Part shown: positions 31,769 to 43,504 of the stretch, in pieces | How the letters are laid out: each line of letters opens with the position of its first letter | Position numbering within the stretch: position 1 is the stretch's first letter | Source: Hysterangium stoloniferum | Taxonomy: Eukaryota > Basidiomycota > Agaricomycetes > Hysterangiales > Hysterangiaceae | Direction: 5' to 3' | Length of the DNA stretch: 64,000 bases | NCBI GenBank assembly: GCA_015178975.1 | Contig: WHVD01000064.1 | Coordinates: 372,001 to 436,000, forward strand | The notes under the pieces: model-generated | What the model was told of the DNA's origin: nothing | Database searches by the model: none | The model's input: the letters and a program-made list of their open reading frames with translations, nothing else | Translations under genes and position numbers: made by a program

Positions 31769-32138
31769 TGTTGCCAAACAGAAAGTGTTGCCAAACGGAA
31801 AGTGTTGCCAAACGGAAAGTGTTGCCAAACGGAAAGTGTTGCCAAACGGAAAGTGTTGCCAAACGGAAAGTGTTGCCAAACGGAAAGTGTTGCCAAACGG
31901 AAAGTGTTGCCAAACGGAAAGTGTTGCCAAACGGAAAGTGTTGCCAAACGGAAAGTGTTGCCAAACGGAAAGTGTTGCCAAATGGAAAGTGTCCCCAAAT
32001 GGAAGGTGTCACCAAAGGGAAAGTGTCCCCAAATGGAAAGTGTCATGGAACAGAAAGTGTCATGGAACAGAAAGTGTCATGGAACAGAAAGTGTCATGGA
32101 ACAGAAAGTGTCGCAGAACAGAAAGTGTCATGGAAAAG
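31766..32138 (+). repeat. 17-bp minisatellite, private to copy L1
   Basis: About 13 near-identical copies of gtgttgccaaacggaaa to 31990, then related 17-bp variants (gtgtccccaaatggaaa, gtgtcatggaacagaaa) to 32138. Long open frames across it are by-products of the period. Confidence 0.95.
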
Positions 32139-32322
32139 GAAACAACAGTTACAGAGGGAAACAATGGTGACAACAACATGGTGACAACAACTCTTATGTA
32201 TTTCTCAGACACATTGTCAGAGAACACAGAACTTGTGTTAGAAGGAAAACCATTTAAGGAACAGAAAGCTTTTAAAGGAAGGAAATTCTTTACAGGGGAG
32301 ACTGTTCAGAGAATGGAAAGAA

Positions 32323-32930
32323 AGGTTACAGAAGGAAACAACAGTTACAGAAGGAAACAACAGTTACAGAAGGAAACAACAGTTACAGAAGGAAACAACA
32401 GTTACAGAAGGAAACAACAGTTACAGAAGGAAACAACAGTTACAGAAGGAAACAACAGTTACAGAAGGAAACAACAGTTACAGAAGGAAACAACAGTTAC
32501 AGAAGGAAACAACAGTTACAGAAGGAAACAACAGTTACAGAAGGAAACAACAGTTACAGAAGGAAACAACAGTTACAGAAGGAAACAACAGTTACAGAAG
32601 GAAACAACAGTTACAGAAGGAAACAACAGTTACAGAAGGAAACAACAGGTACAGAAGGAAACAACAGTTACAAAGGAAACACCAATGGCTACAAAGGAAT
32701 CAATGGAATCAACAGTTACAAAGAATCAATGGTTACAAAGGAATCAACAGTTACAAAAGAATCAATGGTTACAAAGGAATCAATGATTACAGTTACAAAA
32801 GCAACAACAGCCACAAAGGAAAGACAGCTCAGAAAAGGAATGATGGTAAAAACAGACAAAAGGAACAACAGTTACAAAGTACACAATGGTTACAAAGTAA
32901 ACAACACTTACAAAGGAAACAATGGTTAAA
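32323..32930 (+). repeat. 19-bp minisatellite and degenerate continuation
   Basis: About 18 copies of ggaaacaacagttacagaa at 32323-32665, followed by 18-19 bp variants around caatggttacaaaggaat to about 32930. Confidence 0.9.
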
Positions 32931-33228
32931 AAGTAAACAAACAGAAACCTTTGGAGAATGGAAAGCAAGGTTACAAAAGAAACAAAAGAACAACCGTTAC
33001 AAAAGGAATAAAGGGGTACAAAAGAAATACAGGTCACAAAGGTAATCACAGGTCAGAAAAGTAATGATAGGCCAGAAAGGCAATGATAGCTCACAAAAGT
33101 AATCACAGGCCTGAAAAGTAATCCCAGGTCAGAAAAGCAATGACAAAGACATTGATTGAGAGAAAATTGATAAGCATTCATTAAGCATGGATGGATCATT
33201 GCCATAACTTCATTTGTAGGATTGGATT
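32931..33228. other. Degenerate repeat spacer
   Basis: Scattered imperfect units such as cacaggtcagaaaagtaatg lie between two arrays. No gene is seen. Confidence 0.5.
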
Positions 33229-33535
33229 TCAAAAGGAAACAATGGTTACAAAAGGAAACAATGGTTACAAAAGGAAACAATGGTTACAAAAGGAAACAAT
33301 GGTTACAAAAGGAAACAATGGTTACAAAAGGAAACAATGGTTACAAAAGGAAACAATGGTTACAAAAGGAAACAATGGTTACAAAAGGAAACAATGGTTA
33401 CAAAAGGAAACAATGGTTACAAAAGGAAACAATGGTTACAAAAGGAAACAATGGTTACAAAAGGAAACAATGGTTACAAAAAGGAAACAATGGTTACAAA
33501 AAGGAAACAATGGTTACAAATGGAAAGAGTCGTTA
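33229..33535 (+). repeat. 19-bp minisatellite
   Basis: About 16 copies of ggaaacaatggttacaaaa, nearly perfect, with two 20-bp units at the right end. Confidence 0.95.
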
Positions 33536-33719
33536 AGTTAAATTGACTCTCAACTGCAAGTAATTACTGTGGTCACTCAATTTATTTATTTTGATTTAAT
33601 GTATTTTATTTTGATTTATTGAATTTTATTTTATTTTATTGTTTTTCATTTCGATTTATTTTATTTTAAAACATTTTATATTCATTTAATATATTTTATT
33701 TGAATTATTCTGATTTTAT
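33536..33719 (+). repeat. AT-rich block shared by the Helitron-family copies
   Basis: attgactctcaactgcaag and then repeated ttattttgatttatt-type sequence. The same block follows the arrays at 48480-48640, and in diverged form at 43335-43500. Confidence 0.8.
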
Positions 33720-34063
33720 TGAGGCCAATCAGAGGGGGATGGAGGAAGAAGGAAACAGTACACACAGCAGCTGGACAAAGAGAGAAGGAAATGGTAGACA
33801 CACTGTAGGAAAGAGAGAGTAGGCCAATCAGAGGAACATGCACTGGCTGGAGGAAAGAGAGAGGATGAAGGGAGAAGGAAACGGTACATGCACCAGCTGG
33901 AGGAAAGAGAGAGGAGGCCAATTAGAGGAGGATGAAGAGAGAAGGAAATGGTACATGCACCTCCTGGAGGAAAGAGAGAGGAGGACAAAGGGAGAAAGAA
34001 ACGGTACACCCACCGGCTGGAGGAAAGAGAGGAGGCCAATCAGAGGAGGACAAAGGGAGAAAG
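33720..34063 (+). repeat. 65-bp purine-rich array with CCAAT boxes
   Basis: Units of roughly 65 bp combine ctggaggaaagagagagga, ggccaatcagaggagga and a gtacacacac-like segment. The array is interrupted by an LTR at 34064 and resumes at 34755. Confidence 0.85.
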
Positions 34064-34749
34064 TGTGAAGGATAGGTCACATAGGAGGCACGACTAAAGG
34101 CTCTAAGCCTTAGCCCTTAACCGCTTTATAATGCCATTATTTCCTTTATGTTTTATATTTTTTATTCTCTTTTTATCACTCATAAATACGGGTCATACCC
34201 CCTTTTTATTAGTTTGAGAGTCCATGTATGCTTGTGGGTGCTCTTGCCCACAAGAAGTATGCATATGTCACAGTAGTAGTCACACAATACAAACTCAGAC
34301 ACTTTTCAACCCCGACAACCATCACCTGCACACACAAGTACTGGTTCGGGGTCTTGTCTAAAACAAACCGTCACTCTATCTCTCTTCCTAGATCTACAGT
34401 AACTACACTTCGCACTGAAACAGTCGAAGTCAGTTACTATTATTTGACTCGACTTCAACCTCTTGCTTCATGCGGTAAGAATATCCATCGTAGCCCACTT
34501 TCTCAGGATATTCTCTCTTTCTCTCGCAATATATACTTTCTCTCCTCTACTTGGCCATTGGCCTAGCTAGCTATGCAGTCGGATCGTATCGCTAGGTCAA
34601 TCCGCTCTTGTAATCATCTAACAATCGCACCTTAAAGGTTGATCGTAATCTATATTTTGACTACCTAAAACTACTAGTGGATTGTATTTTGTACTATCAC
34701 TAGTCAATAACAATCGCACATTGAGTGGTAAACTACTCGACCCTTTACA
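34064..34749 (+). mobile_element. Solo LTR, TGTGA family, inside the purine-rich array
   Basis: It begins TGTGAAGGATAGG, ends CGACCCTTTACA and is flanked by the perfect duplication GAAAG (34059-34063 and 34750-34754). It shares phrases such as actcagacactttt and cttgtgggtgc with 38642-39271, so both belong to one family. Both flanks are purine-rich array. Confidence 0.88.
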
Positions 34750-35605
34750 GAAAGAAACAGTACACACACTGGCTGGAGGAAAGAGAGGAGGCCAATTAGA
34801 GGGGGACAAAGAGAGAAGGAAATGGTACACACACCCCCTGGAGGAAAGAGAGAGGAGGCCGATCACAGGAGGATGAAGGGAGGAGGAAATGGTACGTGCA
34901 CTGGCTGGAGGAAAGAGAGAGGAGGACAGAGGGAGAAGGAGCAGTACATGCACTGGCTGGAGGAAAGAGAGGGGGCCGATCAGAAAGAGAGAGGGGGACA
35001 AAGGGAGAAGGAGCAGTACATGCACCAGCTGGAGGAAAGAGAGGGGGCCAATCAGAAGAGGACAGAGAGAGAGGGAAATGGAACGTGCACCAGCTGGAGG
35101 AAAGAGAGAGGAGGCAAATCAGTGCAGGACAGAGGAAGAAGGAAATGGTAGATGCACCAGCTGGAGGAAAGAGAGGGGGACATTCAGAGGAGGACAAAGA
35201 GAGGGGAAAGGGAGTGCACACTGGCTGGAGGAAAGAGAAGGGGACAATGCTGGAGGAAAGAGAGGGGGCCAATCAGAAGAGGACAGAGAGAGAGGGAAAT
35301 GGAACGTGCACCAGTTGGAGGAAAGAGAGAGGAGGCAAATCAGTGCAGGACAGAGGAAGAAGGAAATGGTAGATGCACCGGATGGAGGAAAGAGAGGGGG
35401 GACCAATGAGAGGAGGACAGAGAGAGAAGGAAATGGTACACACACCTGGAGAAAAGAGAGGAGGATGATCAGAGGACAACGAAAGAGGAAATGGTACACG
35501 CACCAGCTGGACAAAAGAGAGAAGAGGTCAATCAGAGGAGGACAGAGAGAGAAGGAAACAGTACACACACTCACTGGAAGAAAGAGGGAGGAGGCGGATT
35601 AGAAA
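34750..35605 (+). repeat. 65-bp purine-rich array, continued
   Basis: About 12-13 units. CCAATCAG, CCAATTAG or CCGATCA-type boxes recur once per unit, for example near 34790, 34976, 35047 and 35270. Confidence 0.85.
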
Positions 35606-36252
35606 TTAATATTTAATCAAATTCAGTTGATTAGGTATCACTCTAAAGAATGCAAAAATATTAATATTTATCCTATATCTGACAAAATTTAGTCAAACAA
35701 TCATCTGTAGATTATTCTTGGAATAAATTGCACAATGGGGATTGGTACCCCAGATAGTTCTGGTTAACTCTCTAAACCAACTAAATTTAAATTATATGAA
35801 ATATATTTGAAAGTTTGCTTGTATACAAGAGAATACATCATAACCCAAAGATTAAGTCATAACCCAAAGATTAAGTCATAACCCAAAGATTAAGTCATAA
35901 CCCAAAGATTAAGTCATAACCCAAAGATTAAGTCATAACCCAAAGATTAAGTCATAACCCAAAGATTAAGTCATAACCCAAAGATTAAGTCATAACCCAA
36001 AGATTAAGTCATAACCCAAATAATCTTGTTTAACCCAAATAATCTAGGTTAACCCAAATAATTTTGTGTAACTATGTCATTTGTGCATATTTTAAAAGGG
36101 CATGCATATTTTAAAGATGAAATTTCAGATAATTAAATATAAACTCATAGAATAAGTTGCCATGGCCAGAAGGAATAGACTCACTTGGAAAATATGAGGA
36201 TTATTCAGTAAAATTTTGTATATTCAATTAAGTGTGACCATCCTCCACATGC
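35606..36252 (+). repeat. Dispersed repeat, copy 2, with an internal 19-bp array
   Basis: It is homologous to 29240-29810. At 35835-36015 it contains about 9-10 perfect copies of cataacccaaagattaagt, where copy 1 has only single diverged versions (ttaagtcataacccgagta). Confidence 0.88.
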
Positions 36253-37371
36253 ACCACCTCATATGGTTTGATGACCAGAATAAGCCAAGGACATCAGAAG
36301 ATGTTGACTCATTTGTTTCTGCCTGTTTTCCAGATCCTGAAATACATCCCAGACTATTAATTTAGTAGGACAACTCATGACCCATGGCCCCTGTGGAGCT
36401 GAACATCCAAATGCTGCCTGTATGGTTGATAAGAAGTGCAGTAAATACTATCCAAAGGATTGGTGTAAAGCCACCATTGTCAATGAGGAAGGCTATCCAA
36501 CATATTCTCACCCCAACAATGGAAGGGTTTATGAAACTCCCAAGTTTACATATGACAACAGACATGTTGTCCCTTACTCCACTATTTTGATTCTCACCTT
36601 TGAATGCCACATCAATGTAGAGTTGACCTTTACCAATAGGTCAATGAAGTACATGCATAAATACTGTTACAAGGGCCATGATCGTACAACTATGGAATTT
36701 GGAACAACACCAGATGAGATTCAACAGTACCTTGATGCACGTTATGTCAGTGCACATGAGTCTGTCTGGCAATTAATGCGTAATGAACTCCATACCCAGA
36801 TTCCTGCAGTAATGGCACTTGGGGTCCATCTTCCTGGAGAAAACATTGTACTTTTTGATGGTGATCAAGGTCCTGCTGAGGCTTTACAAAGGCAGAGCGT
36901 TCAGGGACAACTCTCATGGCTTATTTTGAAGCTAATTCCAAGGGTCTCATTGGTTATGATGGACAGCATGCCCAGAACACATTTTATATGGACTTTCCTG
37001 AGTATTTCACATATGTACCCAAGAAGAAATCATGGAAGCCACATCAAAGTGGGTTTTCCATAGGGTGCATTCATTTTGTTAACATTGCCAGTGGGGAAAG
37101 ATTCCACCTCCGTACATTGCTCACTGTTGTGAAAGGTGCCACCTCATTTGAACAGCTCAGGACCTTTCAGGGTGAGACCTATCCTACATTTCAACAAGCC
37201 TGTGTAGCACATGGTTTGCTTGAAGATGCCCATCAGTGGCACATGTGCCTCACAGAAGCCAGTTGCATAGAGTCTGGGTTTCAACTTCGCAGATTGTTTG
37301 CTATCATTTTGACCATGTCCTACCCTGCACAACCCCAGGAACTCTGGAATGACTTCAAAGTATTTCTTTGT
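36253..37371 (+). pseudogene. Helitron Rep/helicase middle fragment, inverted relative to 37431-40854
   Basis: It starts LHMHHLIWFDDQNKPRT, which contains the HUH histidines of the rolling-circle Rep domain. It continues with KFTYDNRHVVPYSTILILTF, the Rep tyrosine region MKYMHKYCYKGHDRTTME, and PEYFTYVPKKKSWKP in the linker to the helicase, ending at WNDFKVFLC. A one-base loss near 36360 and another shift near 36890 break the frame. This is the segment missing from the adjacent minus-strand copy, so the two look like parts of one rearranged element. No helicase motifs are present here. Confidence 0.75.
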
Positions 37372-37375
37372 GGTG

Positions 37376-37430
37376 CAAGATGGAGGGAGAAGGAAAGAGT
37401 ACACGCATCACCTGGAGGAAAGAGAGAGAA
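37376..37430. repeat. Single purine-rich array unit at a rearrangement junction
   Basis: One unit like those at 33720-35605 (cacctggaggaaagagagag) lies exactly between the two oppositely oriented Helitron pieces. Confidence 0.7.
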
Positions 37431-40400
37431 TTCTTTTGCTCCTTAATGAGACAGTTGCCAACAATCCCATCCCAATCATCAGTGCAGTTTGGCATGGTAA
37501 GATAGTCTGAGAGGGACTTTCCAGAATAGCATAGGATCCTATCAATTTCATAGAGACCAAAGTCATAAACTTGGTTTGGTGATGGATCATCAATGCCATG
37601 TGTTTGCCAAAGTATGAACTCCAGCTTTTGGAATTCAATGACATGGATATGGGCTACAGTTCTACCAAAGATCTGGTCCTCTGTGATCATCTTGAGCAGC
37701 TTAGCCTTCTTGGCAGCAAAGACACAGGAGACCAAATCAGGATGATCAGCAGCAGTCTGTCCAGGAAGCAATTCATCAGTAACCTCCTTCCACTTGGGAT
37801 TAGCAGTCATGGTGATGAAGCAGCTGGCATTGCCATACTTGCGTGCAATTGCAAATGAATTTTGTAAACTTTGTCTCATATCCCTTGTAAATGTAGAAGG
37901 CAGTATGACCCTCTGACCAATACTATTGGCATCTGTGCTGACATCCTGATTTGTAAATGCATCAACCACTTGGTTGTAGAGTTCTGCATGTAACCTTGGT
38001 TGATTATCCCTGAGAAATCTCAATCTGTGCTGCTCTGTTACTGCCCAGGCATTGACAATATACTGCTGGAATAGCTTTTGTGCATAAAAAAGGGTCATGG
38101 CTTCATGTGCTCAGGGAAATAGGCAATACACATAATATTCACATTGGGTCACTTTCCAACTTTTTTCTTCATCTTCACCTTCATCCTGCTGTCCAGGTTG
38201 GGGCTGCCAATTTTGATTTGCATAGGGAATATCCCATGACCAACCACACTCACCCCTGGGGAAGAACATGACATAATGAAGGGGTGTATAAATGGTTTGT
38301 GCATCATGCACATGATGGAACTGGCCCCCTCTCCTCTGAACAATAATATCCCTTGGATCACCATGACATGTATCACCATCTCCAGGGAGAATGACTGCAA
38401 GTTCATCACCGGTTGGAAGATTGTACCATCTGGGATCATTAAAAGCTTTGTAGCTCAGCGTGACATGTAACCTTGGAGTCTCTGCCTGTGTTCTTAATCG
38501 CTCATGTGCCTGGTGATAGAGTTCTATAAATATATTGCTCCATCATATCCTGCAAGTCAGAAAAGGTTTGGTTGTTTAGGCTTCGATTTGCCCTATGATT
38601 CTGCCTCTGCTGCAATGCCTGCATCAGTCCATCCTCCTGCGTGTGAGAGGTATGGCGAAATACACTCAGGAAATATAGTCGGATGAGCTCTTACTATATT
38701 TCCTTTATTATTTCTGTTTTCTCTCTTTTATTATATCTATAATTAGTTCGACGACCTATGTATGCGGTACATCGACTCTTGTGGGTGCACACACGCCAGG
38801 CTTATGTATTCTAGCGCCCGTAGTTTAGAACTCAGACACTTTTTACACCACAACCATGACTTACCCAGACACCTGTTAGTGTCCTGTAAGTTGTGATTGG
38901 TGTATCGTCTCGACCGTCACAGACGGGCTTTAGCTATCTACTCAATCTGAGTTTTGAACTGTACCAGTTGAAACTCAATCCTTATCTCAACCTGCATGGA
39001 CTACATCCATGCTACTCTATTATCCGACTCTCTAGTTACTCTACTTTGCACTCGAGCAGTCGTTCAGAATCGCACTTAACAGTCGATTCTACTTATTCGT
39101 TCTAGCTATCTACTTACTTTAGATAGCCACTTCTCTCTACCATATTGAACTAAGCAGTCAATACGCGTTCAGCCTGTATTAGACTTAGACAGTCAATACA
39201 TTGTGGTATCGTACCTAAATGGTTGATATTCTTCGTATATAGAACAGTTAGAACTTCTACCACTCTTCACACTGCATCAATGCAGGATCATGGATGTAAA
39301 GCTGAGCATAACTACGTGATACACCTTCTGTGTAAGGAATCAAGAAACCATGCTGGTGATACAATTTACCATGGATTTTGAAGACATATGGGCCACCACC
39401 ACCCTGCAAGACAGACTCATCCAAATTGACACCCAGTGATGTAAATGCAAATGCATTATTATATGCCCAAATATTTTTCTGAAATTCCTTGCCATTGTCT
39501 GTATTATCCTCAAGGAGAGACCTTAAAGTGTGAGGGACTGGCTCAAGTATTGGGAGAGCCACCTTTCCTCACTTGCAACACTTGCCAAATTTTGGATGTG
39601 TCTTAGAGCTATTTGCCAGACACTCATCCATCCAGTGAAAGGCTCCACAGTCTGGATACTGTATGTTCATAGGACCCAGGTCATATCTTGGGAACCTGGC
39701 CTCAATAACTGGCTGCCTTCCAATGGGTAATTGTGCAACAGGAAGTAGAGGTGGAGGCATGGCTGCAGGCTGTGGAATGATTGGGAGTGGGGGAATGGCA
39801 AGAGGTGGGTGTATGGCAGGAGGTGGGTGCATAGCAGGAGGTGGGGGAATGGCAGGAGGTGGTGCTAACTGTAGCTGTTGTTGCTGTTGTGGAGCTGGAT
39901 TTCCAGGTAGATGGTGAAGCTGTGGTGGTACCCACTGCAAAACAGGTGATTGTTGTTGTTGTGGAGCTGGATTTCCAGGTGGATGATGATGCTGTGGTGG
40001 TGCTAATTGCAAAATGGGTACCTGTGCCTGGAGTTGTGGAACTGCATTAGTCAAAGCATGACTATGTTGCAGTTGACTATGTTGCAGTAGTGCAGATGGA
40101 TGACTTTGCTGTACTGGTGCAGGTACATTTCCTGGTTGATCACCATGCTGTGGATGTGGTGCTGACTGTAAAATTGGTGGCTGCAGTTGAACAGTTGGTC
40201 TAATGGTGGCAAAACAGCATACTGGGCATACAGAGCAGCTACTGCAGCAGATCCAACCTCAGGCTGGCCAGCTTCATCTTCAGGTGCACCCTGTTGTACA
40301 TGTGGTGCTGCTAACTGCAAAATTGGTTGCTGCAGTTGAGCAGCTACATTGCCTCGTGCATGACCTGGTGCCTGTGGCTGAACAGGTGCATTTGCTGGTT

Positions 40401-40854
40401 GAAGACCCTGCTGTATATGTGGTGCTAACTGCAAAATTGGTCTCTGCAATTGAGGAGCTGGATTTCCTTGTCTATGACCCCGCCCAAGAGGTTGTAATGG
40501 TGGCAAATCTGCATACTGCCTATGCAAGAGAGCCACTGCAGCAGAGCCAACTATAGCAGAGCCACTTGCAGCAGAGCCACTTGCAGCAGAGCCACCTGCA
40601 GCAGAGCCACCTGCAGCAGAGCCACTTGTAGCAGAGCCACCTGCAGTAGAGCCACCTGGCTGAGAAACCAAAAATGGATCATCAGATTGACCTCTACCAA
40701 TAGGAAGATGGAGATCTCGGAATGGTTGAGCAGGGGGTGGTATATTAGAATTCACAGCTAAATGCCGATGACGATCAGATGGAGATGTCATTTGCAATTG
40801 TGCCCTATGCTGCCTTCGCTCCTCCTCCCAATTATGCTCAGGTATTCAATCCAT
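37431..40854 (-). pseudogene. Helitron Rep/helicase N-terminal part, decayed
   Basis: Reading on the minus strand from ATG at 40854, there is a Pro/Gln/His-rich N-terminal region with Ala/Ser/Gly repeats, then a zinc-binding region near 39630. The following conserved N-terminal region (EDNTDNGKEFQKN near 39500) is broken by a solo LTR at 38642-39271. After it come FPRGECGWSWDIPYANQNWQ, RQSLQNSFAIARKYGNASCF and the Rep entry TMTANPKWKEVTDELLPG. At FGRTVAHIHVIEFQK the sequence jumps to LEFILWQTHGIDDPS, omitting the Rep core that lies inverted at 36253-37371. The helicase part is absent. The third codon is already TGA, so the copy is inactive. Confidence 0.75.
38642..39271 (+). mobile_element. 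Solo LTR, TGTGA family, nested in Helitron copy
   Basis: It begins TGTGAGAGGTATGG, ends CCACTCTTCACA and is flanked by ctgcg (38637-38641) and ctgca (39272-39276), a four-of-five match. It interrupts the Helitron reading frame after DPALMQ. Confidence 0.82.
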
Positions 40855-42180
40855 AATAATATAGCAATCACAGCAGCAGCAGAGAGAGAAACCCTGCAAG
40901 AGAGGGGGAAGAGAGGAGGGGCAGAAAGTTGTAGTGAATCAGGCTAAAATAAGCCAAAGAAAATTACAGGGAAAGGACTCACTTTCAATACTCCACTTAT
41001 TCTTAGAGGGAACAAGTCACAAAAGCAGTAGAGAGTGCCAGGGAAAAGGAATTTGGACAAATGGGTCTAAAATAGCCCCAAAACACAAAACATAATGCAT
41101 AAATATTTTTTAACAGGATGAGGGAAGGTATCAATACTAACCTGGATATGTTATATCTTCCAGTAACAATAGAAACAGCAATCAAGGCAAAATAGCACAA
41201 ATAGAGGGTCAATTTCACTGTAAGAAGAATATTTGAGCCAAAAAAGGTAAAGTTAATTACAGGGACAGGACTCACCTTCAATACTCTACTTATACTCACA
41301 GAGAGGAGTCAAAAAAGCAGTGGAGAGTCCCAGGGAAAAGGAAATCAGACAAATGGGTCTAAAATAGCCCAAAAAAGTGAAAGATAATGCATACATAAAT
41401 TAAAACAGCATGAGAAAGTCCAAAACATGCCTGGTATTATAGGGTAGCCTTCAGACTGTGTATTCCAATGAGAAGAACACCCAGGAAAGGGTAATTTGAC
41501 TGCAAATAAATTATTTAATCATTAAAAAAAGTGAAAATTAATTAATAATAGGTAGGAGCTCACCACACCTTTTATATTGCCTGAGGAGTTAAAGAAGGCT
41601 TCAGAGATGATAAATGATCAATATGGGGGGTCCAGGGCCAGTGGATAGCCAGACTCTAACTGCAGAATAAGATATTTAATTATTAAAAAAGTGAAATTTA
41701 ATACAATCAAATAGAGCCCTCAACACACCTTGGTATGGGCCCAGGTACCCTGAGAAATATTCCAGAGAGGATCCCCTCACAATTTAAAGACAACAAAGCT
41801 GGGGGAGGGAGAGGGGAAGGGAGAAAGTGTGGCAGCCTCAAGGCTTTACAGCGGGCTTCTGGGCTTCCCACGGCTATGGCCAAAAATGTTCCCACGCATC
41901 ACAAAATAGTTCCGGGTATGTCACAAATGTCATGGAAAAGCCCCCATGGTGGCACAAATACTCCCATGGTGCTAAAATGCTCCCGCGAACACCAAAAAGT
42001 GTCCAGATTTGCTCCCATGCTGACTAACATTTGGGCGCTAACACGCCCTCAGCTAAGTCACACTCTCCCACCCCTGAGCATTCGGGCACTCCATGCCCTC
42101 ACTCATTAGGGTGCGTTCAGTGCCTAAAAGCACCCACCACCCACCAAGCAACTTTACTTTATTTGATGGATGGATGGATG
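40855..42180. other. 5' flank of the minus-strand Helitron, with 290-bp repeats
   Basis: 40860-40990 matches the complement of 48640-48770 upstream of the other Helitron gene (ttttctttggcttatttt shared). Positions 40965-41260 and 41255-41400 are a direct repeat with period about 290 bp (caaatgggtctaaaatagcc). A tract ggatggatggatggatg ends the interval. No gene is seen. Confidence 0.6.
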
Positions 42181-42188
42181 GATGGATG

Positions 42189-42320
42189 ACAAGCTTAGGA
42201 ACCCTTGCTACGCTGTGGGGCAGTCACTTTGTGACTGGCCCCACAACTTTGCTGCAGGCTCTAGCTTGTTGGGGGGCAAAGCCCCCCAAACCCCCCTGTG
42301 TCAACAACTTTTAAGTATTT
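42189..42320 (+). repeat. Helitron-family left terminus, copy L2 (long form)
   Basis: acaagcttaggaacccttgc start, palindromes gtcactttgtgac and ttggggggcaaagccccccaa, ending tcaacaacttttaagtattt. It is 132 bp, the same long form as the right end at 56132-56263. Confidence 0.85.
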
Positions 42321-42353
42321 CTGAGACTCATTGTTTGAATGGAAAGTGTTCAG

Positions 42354-42955
42354 AGAACGAAAACCGTGTAAAGAACGGAAACCGTGTAAAGAACGGAAAC
42401 CGTGTAAAGAACGGAAACCGTGTAAAGAACGGAAACCGTGTAAAGAACGGAAACCGTGTAAAGAACGGAAACCGTGTAAAGAACGGAAACCGTGTAAAGA
42501 ACGGAAACCGTGTAAAGAACGGAAACCGTGTAAAGAACGGAAACCGTGTAAAGAACGGAAACCGTGTAAAGAACGGAAACCGTGTAAAGAACGGAAACCG
42601 TGTAAAGAACGGAAACCGTGTAAAGAACGGAAACCGTGTAAAGAACGGAAACCGTGTAAAGAACGGAAACCGTGTAAAGAACGGAAACCGTGTAAAGAAC
42701 GGAAACCGTGTAAAGAACGGAAACCGTGTAAAGAACGGAAACCGTGTAAAGAACGGAAACCGTGTAAAGAACGGAAACCGTGTAAAGAACGGAAACCGTG
42801 TAAAGAACGGAAACCGTGTAAAGAACGGAAACCGTGTAAAGAACGGAAACCGTGTAAAGAACGGAAACCGTGTAAAGAACGGAAACCGTGTAAAGAACGG
42901 AAACCGTGTAAAGAACGGAAACCGTGTAAAGAACGGAAACCGTGTAAAGAATGGA
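42354..42955 (+). repeat. 18-bp minisatellite, private to copy L2
   Basis: About 33 copies of aaagaacggaaaccgtgt, almost without variation. Each unit holds the short inverted repeat ACGG-AAA-CCGT. Confidence 0.97.
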
Positions 42956-42982
42956 AAGTGTTTAGAGAATGGAAATAACAGT

Positions 42983-43210
42983 TACAAAAGGATCAATGGT
43001 TACAAACGATCAATGGTTACAAACGATCAATGGTTACAAACGATCAATGGTTACAAACGATCAATGGTTACAAACGATCAATGGTTACAAACGATCAATG
43101 GTTACAAACGATCAATGGTTACAAACGATCAATGGTTACAAACGATCAATGGTTACAAACGATCAATGATTACAAACGATCAATGATTACAAACGATCAA
43201 TGGTTACAAA
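42983..43210 (+). repeat. 17-bp minisatellite
   Basis: About 13 copies of ggttacaaacgatcaat, with a few ggttac to gattac variants at the right end. Confidence 0.95.
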
Positions 43211-43504
43211 CAGTTACAAAGGGAACAATGTATAAAAGGATGAATGATTACAAAAGGAAAAATGGTTACCAAAGGAACAATGGTCACAAATGGAACAATG
43301 GTTACTAAAGGAAGAATGGTTCCAATGGTTGAATTGACAGTCAACTAATGTGGTCAGCTGATTTATTTATTTTGACTTACTTATTTCATTTTGATTCATG
43401 TATTTTATTTTGATTTATTGTATTTTATTCTAATTTATTGAATTTCACTTTAATTTACTGCATTTTATTTTAATTTATTGCATTGTATTTTAATTTTAGG
43501 ATTG
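43211..43504. repeat. Degenerate repeats and AT-rich block
   Basis: Decayed units (ggaacaatggttac) pass into the family AT-rich block with ttattttgatttattg, as at 33536-33719. Confidence 0.75.

Noticed and set aside
33682..35602. Arg/Glu-rich or Phe/Pro/Leu/Ser-rich open frames across the purine arrays
   Set aside because: They reflect base composition and the 65-bp period; the opposing frames overlap completely.
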